DNA of 37,448 bases from Haplomitrium mnioides (Eukaryota > Marchantiophyta > Haplomitriopsida > Calobryales), in the NCBI GenBank assembly GCA_049999725.1, contig JBNGIS010020363.1, positions 1 to 37,448 of the forward strand, in the 5' to 3' direction. The position numbers and the translations under genes are program-made. Positions 31,836-37,448 of this stretch are shown here, in pieces (position 1 is the stretch's first letter; each line of letters opens with the position of its first letter). Below the pieces are notes generated by a model. That model searched no databases. It was not told where the DNA came from and was given only the letters and a program-made list of their open reading frames with translations.

Positions 31836-32751
31836 CTAATGAAAATTTTTAAGCTTGGAAACAACATTGGAGCATTTCTCTACTTTTAAGTGTTAAGATA
31901 CTTCATAGGCATCAGAGTATCTAGTCTCAGTGATTTGGAGAGAGGGTCATCCAACTATCTGTTTAGAAGGGCATCGGAAAGTAGGAATTGGGACCAGGAT
32001 GAGGAAGGACGGGACACTCTCTAAAGATATTGAGAAGAGACTTGTAGGGAGTTTGGGGGTAGAGCGATCTCACATGAAGAAGTAGATTTAGGTCCGAGTG
32101 AGGAAGATCAAGGAAATTGGATAGAACCAACAACTCGATGTCAGGAGAGAAGAGCTTAAGGTAAGGTGAGGAGCTCCATTGTTATTCTTGACTATCGAGA
32201 CAATGGCAAGGCTCAATAGCAAGAAGAATGGAAGGCACCTCCATCACAACTAGAATCGAAGGATTGGAAAATGAAGGAAGAATGCGACAACCATTAGAAG
32301 ACAACGATGACACCAGGGGTCGGGGACACTCTGTTCCATCAGGTGTTAATGGGCTTCATCGGGGTCTAAACAGATTTTGGTCTTCCAAAGTCTTTCTTCT
32401 ATCAGAGCTCTATTGGTTGTATCGAGGTTGGTTAAAGCATCAGAGTTGACTGCATCAGATCGGTTCTCTTCAACTAGAGTGGAGTGGTCAGACATCCCTT
32501 CGGAAAGCGGTGTTGGGATGCATCCTTTATGTCTATCGAGCATGAGGGTCCAACTTCCCTTTGGAAGAAAGCATCCAAGTAGAGCTCTATTGGGTGGGGT
32601 CAATTTTTGGAGTTGAGTGTCCTTGGTCTGATCCTTCGATTGGGCGTAGCGGTCCAACTTCTACTTGAAAGACAGCGGTGGATGGCGCTCCATCGGAGAT
32701 GTCGAAGCTAATCGGGGTTTGCCATCTAGGATCAGGGTCTGCTTTCAACTG
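31836..32751. other. Unassigned sequence before the minisatellite
   Basis: No supported gene. Overlapping short frames occur on both strands at 32228-32657. AGAGCTCTATTGG occurs twice (about 32404 and 32581), and GGTCCAACTTC occurs at about 32547 and 32651, suggesting an imperfect internal duplication of roughly 100-180 bp. This may be part of a long LTR belonging to the gag further right, but that is inference. Confidence 0.3.
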
Positions 32752-33232
32752 TTCGGATCTGCACCAAGCTTACCTTCTCCGGATCAGCCTTTTGGATTTG
32801 CGCCAAGCTTATCTTCTCTGGATGAGCCTTTTGGATCAACGCCAAGTTTGCCTTCTTTGGATCAGCCTTTCATATGTGCGCCAAGCTTACTGTCTTCGGA
32901 TCTGTGCCAAGCTTACCTTTTTCGGATCAGCCTTTCGGATCTGCGCCAAGCTTGCCTTCTTTGGATCAGCCTTTCGGATCTGCGCCACGCTTGCCTTCTT
33001 TGGATCAGCCTTTCGGATCTGCGCCACGCTTACCTTCTTTGGATCAGCCTTTCAAATCTGCGCCAAGCTTACCTTCTTTGGATCAGTGTTTCAGATCTAC
33101 GCCAAGCTTGCCTTCTTTGGATCAGCCTTTCCGATTTGCGCCAAGCTTACTTTCTTTGGATCAGCCTTTTGAATTTGTGCCAAGCTCATCTTCATGGATT
33201 CATTCTTTCTGATTTGCGTCGAGTTTATCTTC
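32752..33232. repeat. 39-bp minisatellite, about 13 units
   Basis: Direct repeats of a 39-bp unit beginning GGATCAGCCTTTCGGATCTG and ending CTTCTTT. The central units (about 32930-33050) are nearly identical and the outer ones diverge. One unit near 32898 is only 26 bp long (13 bases missing), which shifts the frame. Because 39 is a multiple of three and the unit lacks stops in all plus frames, three overlapping open frames exist, one giving GSAPSLPSLDQPF per unit. No start context or flanking protein supports translation, so this is called a repeat, not a gene. Confidence 0.85.
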
Positions 33233-34802
33233 ACTAGATCTGGCTGATCTTCGACATCCTCAAGACATGTGTCGTCGCATCAAGAAACAGTCACAAATAA
33301 GAACAACCAAGAAAGGCTTGGGATGGAAAGCCAAGATCGGGAGGAAGGAAGGAGGGAGTATAGATTGTCTCACTTCAACATGTGATGGGTTGATTTTCTT
33401 GTACAAGGAACGCAGAGAGGGACAAAGGAGGGAACTCTAGTGATGTTTCACTTGAAGCAAGTGGACTCGTACGAGAGGTCTATCAAAGGTGGAGGTGGAC
33501 TGGAGGGGCGCTGAGAATCACTGGGCAGGAGGCTTTAGAGGCTCAAGAAATCCATGTGTACTCATTCTTGAAGGCGGGCCAACATTCGGAGGTGGATCGA
33601 TACTTGAAATAGAAGAGGATTCCTTCGGTCATGAATTCGTGAGAGGCGGCCAAAGGGGGGTCCTAATGTCATCTCAGCATTGGTCTATGTTGGAGCATCA
33701 ATCCTAGAAATGCTCGGAGGGCGTTGCTGGTTTAAACATTCAAGTAGAGCTAGGAGAGGAGTGGACGCGTTAGTGTCTGCCCACTGCATGGAAGATCTTG
33801 TCGAAGTTTTTGGTGGAGTGAGTTGGCCAACAATCGAGAGGATTCTCTTCCTAAGAGGGAAGTTAATCTCACTTGTTCCGATCTAATGGGAGTAAATCCA
33901 AGAGCCTATAGTGATGGAGGTGGGAAAACTATCTCGATAGGTTGTGTGGGTTGGGTGATGAAGGAGTGTTGATCTGGTGTTGGTGCTAGGTGATTTTTGT
34001 TGTATGGCGTGTGTACATGTGACATTGAGGTCACTCAGAATAGATGGACTTATGGTAAGTGTAGAGTGTGAGTGTTGTAGTAGCTAGCCATATTGATTCT
34101 CAGACTAGCATAAGAACACTGTATATGCGTAGTTGAGTAGAGTTGGAGGCTATTATATGCAAATGAAATACCTTGCAACAGGACTAAACAGTAGTCGTTG
34201 TCCTCTTGGCATTGTACATTTTATGTCATAGACCTTTATCATGAGCAAGAAGTCTTTGCTGGCTCTAAGTATTGAGTAGCAAATGTTGGTTTGCTTGGTG
34301 GATGTGAGGAGAAGAGTATGGTTCTGTTTTGCTTTGGTGATTGCAGAGGAGAGGAGGAATCTATAGAGTGAAGAGTAGGTCCGTTAGGACTTGAAAGTGA
34401 TAATTTGGATTTTGGGGCCATCTCATAAGAGAACCTGTGACCCCATTTGTCACCCTCTCCTTCCAAAGTGGTATCATTGGGAGTTAAGGACCGAAGGAGG
34501 GGCATAACATAAATTTTTGGTGCTAGAAGGAGGGCCAAGGTTCGCACAAGCTTGAGACCAACCCAAGACCAAGTTATCCTTTTGTGTAGAAAGGAGCCCC
34601 CAAGGTTGTGTTGGTATAAGGTTGAAAAGCTAGGAGAAACAAGCATTCTATTGTGAGCTAGCCTGACGCAAAGTGGAGAGGGGTATTGACTTGTGTGTAG
34701 AGTTGTCCTTGCTTAGCGCTACAATGGCCAACTCTGTGCCTCCTTCCGAATTGCGAGTTTGGTTCAAGTACAAGTCATTTAAAGGACAACCCTGATGTCT
34801 GA
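33233..34802. other. Unassigned sequence upstream of gag
   Basis: No supported gene. The stretch is moderately G-rich, with purine tracts (for example near 33340) and TG-rich text near 33950-34100. By position it would be the LTR or leader of the element whose gag starts near 34.8 kb, but I could not find a clear TG...CA boundary, a primer site or a second LTR copy. Confidence 0.3.
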
Positions 34803-35696
34803 CTAGACGACCTGGAGAATGCTGTGGCGGTAAATGGGGAGAGCCACGTGAAAATCGGTATTTTGCTGGTGGTATTGAAAAGAGAGACACAACCTTGGTA
34901 TAAGGATTTGACGGAAATTTTCAAGAGGGACTGGGGAGCTTTCAAGGCCATATTTGTGGCACAATTCCAAGGAATTGGAGAAGAGATAGAGGCGTTAATC
35001 AAGATGGGTCAGCTTAGAATGAAGAGGAAGGAATCCATGAGAAGATTCCTACAAAGATTCAAGAAAGTGTCTCAAAAGCTGAATTTACTAGCCACCGATG
35101 GAATGCTCACATCGTGGTACCTTGCAGCCCTGCCTAGAGGGATTGAGACATGGGTAGGGCAGATGGACCCTAAGACCTTAGAGGAGGCAGTGAATACGAC
35201 TCAATCCCATATCAAGGTTGCGATCACTAGCTCGCAAAGGAAAACAAGAGCCAAGTATGAGTCAGAGGACTCTTTTGACTGTTCAAGTAGTGAAGAGGAG
35301 ACAAATAAAAGCTTCGCACCCACCTTTGAGAGCAAGGATGACTCAGATAGCAGCAGCTTGGAGGAGGACCGGTCTTCACGAAAAAAGAAAAGAAGGAAGG
35401 AGCAAAAGAAAAAGGAGGATGCCAAGGATCGTGAGTCCCATCACCGCAAAGTGGTCAAAAAGAGAAAATCAAAGAAAATCAAGCCTAAACACGAACCTAA
35501 CAAAAATAAAGGGAGGAAGGATCAGATGGATGAACTAAGTGTCAAGATGGAAGTCATGAACAAACTTCTTACAAGAATCAAATCGGAGGGTTGCTCACTC
35601 TCAACCAGACGAGTGGGAGTGTGGTGCATAAGGTGTAGCAAGCATGGCCACTTTCCTCAAGAATGCCCTGCGGAGGCAACACCGTCCATTATATGA
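34803..35696 (+). CDS. Ty3/gypsy-type Gag, largest open frame in window
   Basis: An open frame of 297 codons from just after a TGA (34800-34802) to a TGA at 35694. There is no ATG near its 5' end, and sensible text (DNPDV before the TGA, DLENAVAVNGE after it) suggests the true start lies upstream and is cut off by a mutation. N-terminal half: retrotransposon Gag capsid-like domain with KRETQPWYKDLTEIF, FVAQFQGIGEE, MRRFLQRFKKVSQKL and a LAALPRGIETWV block. Middle: an acidic serine-rich stretch followed by a strongly basic Lys/Arg stretch. C-terminus: a complete CCHC zinc knuckle, CIRCSKHGHFPQEC. Gag packages element RNA. Downstream frames continue it. Confidence 0.75.
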   Translation, partial: LDDLENAVAVNGESHVKIGILLVVLKRETQPWYKDLTEIFKRDWGAFKAIFVAQFQGIGEEIEALIKMGQLRMKRKESMRRFLQRFKKVSQKLNLLATDGMLTSWYLAALPRGIETWVGQMDPKTLEEAVNTTQSHIKVAITSSQRKTRAKYESEDSFDCSSSEEETNKSFAPTFESKDDSDSSSLEEDRSSRKKKRRKEQKKKEDAKDRESHHRKVVKKRKSKKIKPKHEPNKNKGRKDQMDELSVKMEVMNKLLTRIKSEGCSLSTRRVGVWCIRCSKHGHFPQECPAEATPSII

Positions 35697-36055
35697 GAGA
35701 GGAGGCATCTGACTACATACGTGAAGAAGCTGAATATGTGCTAGAGGAGGATCCAAAGACGGTATATCATATCAATAACGGGCCTCGCACGATGCTTGGA
35801 AGGCCTGTAGACATGAGCGTGAGGCAAGGAAGTGGGTGGGCTACAACTAGACTACCTTGAACAACCATCATGGTCTATTGGAATTGCAGCCAGCCTGAGC
35901 ACATCTCTTCAAACTATCTTGAGTCGTGGAAAACCAGTTATAGACAACCAACCACATTATGTTTCCAGTACAAGAAGGAGGGGCATGTGACTCTCAAGTG
36001 CCCTCTTAATAGAAGGCTTGAGGTAGCAATAGCCGTTATTTTGAACCAAGAATAG
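35690..36055 (+). pseudogene. Gag continuation with two damaged zinc knuckles
   Basis: After a frameshift near 35690, the frame used at 35663-35860 continues with REEASDYIREEAEYVLEEDP, reaches a TGA at 35858, and in the same frame goes on from 35870 to 36055. There two further knuckles are seen: YWNCSQPEHISSNY, in which the first and last Cys are Tyr, and CFQYKKEGHVTLKC, in which the second Cys is Tyr. All three changes are single G-to-A transitions. Gag therefore once had three knuckles and about 415 or more residues. No protease or RT follows before the N gap. Confidence 0.65.
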
Positions 36056-36202
36056 GTTACTTAGAACAAGAAGAACCTTGTTTTTTTGGAAAATTTGTGA
36101 TTTTTCATATAAAAAAACATAAAAAACGAGGCTAAATTTTAAAAACAAAAGTACATGAGTTTTTTTGGGTTTGTTTTTGGTCGTTTCAACAAGCATAATA
36201 GA
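36056..36202. other. AT-rich sequence before gap
   Basis: T- and A-rich text with no recognisable protease or pol motif, although pol would be expected after gag. Either the element is truncated here or the pol side has been replaced. Confidence 0.4.
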
Positions 36203-36302
36203 NNNNNNNNNNNNNNNNNNNNNNNNNNNNNNNNNNNNNNNNNNNNNNNNNNNNNNNNNNNNNNNNNNNNNNNNNNNNNNNNNNNNNNNNNNNNNNNNNN
36301 NN
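36203..36302. other. Assembly gap (100 N)
   Basis: Run of exactly 100 N, a common placeholder for a scaffold join of unknown size. Continuity between the gag side and the right-hand sequence is therefore not assured. Confidence 0.99.
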
Positions 36303-36852
36303 ACAAGAAACTATTTTGAAATATGTTTGATTGCACAAGCTTGAGACGCACGTAGACATGGTGCTCTTTGAAACCTTTTTGTTGGAAAACTATTGCAAAA
36401 CACAAAGAAAAAGCTTAAGGGGACTAGAAGTCAAGGAAATGAGTTTGCAATGGTAAACACAAAACAAAAAAAAAAGGAAACATTGCATCAATTTAGGAGC
36501 TTTATTTTAAACGTCAAGAAGAAAAGAAGCTTTCAAATTAAGTTGAAAATCCATGCAATCAAAAGTGAATATAGGCTTTCAAAAAGGTTCCAGCAATTAA
36601 AAATATTTCATTGTTCAATGAAGCATATACAGAAACGTATCATAGTTCAGAATAAAAAAAGTAGTTGCTTAGGAGATTGCATTAAGATTGTAAACAGGAA
36701 ACATGTCCAAGTTTTAGACTTGATTCAATGAAACAAAAGTCTCAAGATCTACAAAAGAGTATATGATCTGTGTACAAACATAGTCGTAAGCGGTTGTCTT
36801 TGTATGGAGAAGCTTAAGGGTTATGCAGAAGAAGTAGAACTTTTGGAAGGCG
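36303..36852. other. Sequence without recognisable gene
   Basis: Adenine-rich, with short frames such as 36393-36731 rich in Lys/Gln that show no family motif. Nothing further is supported. Confidence 0.4.
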
Positions 36853-37113
36853 TGGACTTCCACCCCAAATTCTATACATGCATAGGAATCCAAGCTCAAC
36901 ATGTGAACACTCCACTCCAAAGTCTAGGCACACTTAGAAATCTAAGCTCAACAAGTGAACACTCCACCTCAAAGTCTATGCGCGCATAGGAATTCAAACT
37001 CACCAACTGAACACTCTACCCGAAAGTCTAGGCACGTATAGGAATCCGAACTCACCATCTGAACACTCCACCCCAAAGTCAATGCGCGCATAGGAATCTG
37101 AACTAACTAGCTC
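36853..37113. repeat. 52-bp tandem repeat with palindrome, about 5 units
   Basis: GAACACTCCA or a close variant recurs at 36905, 36957, 37009 and 37061, exactly 52 bases apart, with a partial copy at each end. Each unit holds CCAAAGTCTA followed by a 14-base palindromic or near-palindromic box. CTATGCGCGCATAG at about 36976 is a perfect palindrome, and others are degraded forms (CTAGGCACGTATAG, CAATGCGCGCATAG). One further box, CTATGCGTGCATAG, lies outside the array at about 37204. Confidence 0.85.
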
Positions 37114-37448
37114 AACATTCCAAAACAATGACTGAGAAGAAGCTAGGTTTTAGGTTCTTTAAAAGAGTTTTTGTACATTGTATATTTTGCTTGCAAATCA
37201 AAGTCTATGCGTGCATAGGGTTTACACTTCTACAACCAAGGACACATACTATAAACGTTCCATTTTTGCAACAAACTCTACATATGCAAAATAATTCGAT
37301 TTCTAATTGGGAATCTAAAAGTAAAAAATAGGTACAAAGCTCTACTTCAGAGTCAAACAACGCTAAAGATTTAAATTTTTACAACAAAGTCTTAAAAAGA
37401 AAAACAATTTAGTCAACTTGGGCAGATGCTTCAGCGAGATAATAACCT
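37114..37448. other. Right end of window, no gene
   Basis: AT-rich with one stray copy of the palindrome box at about 37204. No coding or RNA feature recognised. Confidence 0.4.

Noticed and set aside
32665-33237. 190-codon repeat protein
   Set aside because: All three plus frames are open because the 39-bp unit lacks stops; the frame changes at the 26-bp unit and no start or flanking domain supports a gene.
36853-37113. CRISPR-like repeat array
   Set aside because: The 52-bp units are contiguous and similar throughout, with no unique spacers, and the genome is a plant's.
1-37448. A previously undescribed cellular system or operon-like cluster
   Set aside because: All confidently read coding sequence belongs to known retrotransposon families or is too decayed to identify; no co-oriented set of intact genes is present.

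Overview
The window looks like nuclear DNA of a land plant, most likely a seed plant with a large, repeat-rich genome. It carries plant-type Ty1/copia and Ty3/gypsy (including chromovirus) retrotransposon remnants, an initiator-Met-tRNA type primer site, long stretches of AT-rich sequence, two runs of N and no recognisable intact host gene. A gymnosperm or another slowly purging large genome would fit, but the species cannot be told from the sequence. There is no rRNA, tRNA, CRISPR array or bacterial-type operon.

Layout. (1) About 840-2660 is a broken Ty3/gypsy pol (RT, RNase H, start of integrase), followed by pyrimidine-rich repeats and AT-rich sequence to about 5.8 kb. A short unidentified minus-strand frame lies at 4231-4464 and an unidentified decayed coding remnant at about 5806-6541. 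(2) From about 7000 to 29780 there was once a tandem array of about 4.5 kb with a ~550-bp unit. It is now split into three pieces (7000-7945, 18624-21931, 29482-29780) by two LTR retrotransposons. (3) The first is a Ty1/copia element, 7946-18618, with 268/280-bp LTRs, a 5-bp target-site duplication AAAAC, a polypurine tract and decayed gag, PR, INT, RT and RNase H. Its long leader is split by a GC-rich solo LTR, 9920-12220, flanked by TTTGG. (4) The second is a Ty3/gypsy chromovirus, 21932-29481, with 386/377-bp LTRs, a tRNA-iMet primer site, decayed gag-pol and a chromodomain remnant. Its integrase is split by a second solo LTR, 26152-28535, flanked by ATCTT. (5) From 29.8 to 34.8 kb the sequence is largely unassigned and includes a 39-bp minisatellite (32752-33232). 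(6) At 34803-36055 lies the best preserved reading frame in the window, a Ty3/gypsy-type gag with one intact and two damaged CCHC knuckles. A 100-N gap and a 52-bp palindrome-bearing tandem repeat (about 36853-37113) follow.

The coding sequences do not work together. They are independent, mostly dead mobile elements stacked in layers, and the value of the window is its readable insertion history: array first, then copia and chromovirus into it, then one solo LTR into each. I found no convincing new cellular system. The most unusual items are the twice-split 550-bp array, its apparent relationship to a segment inside the copia leader, and the two coding-like remnants I could not identify.
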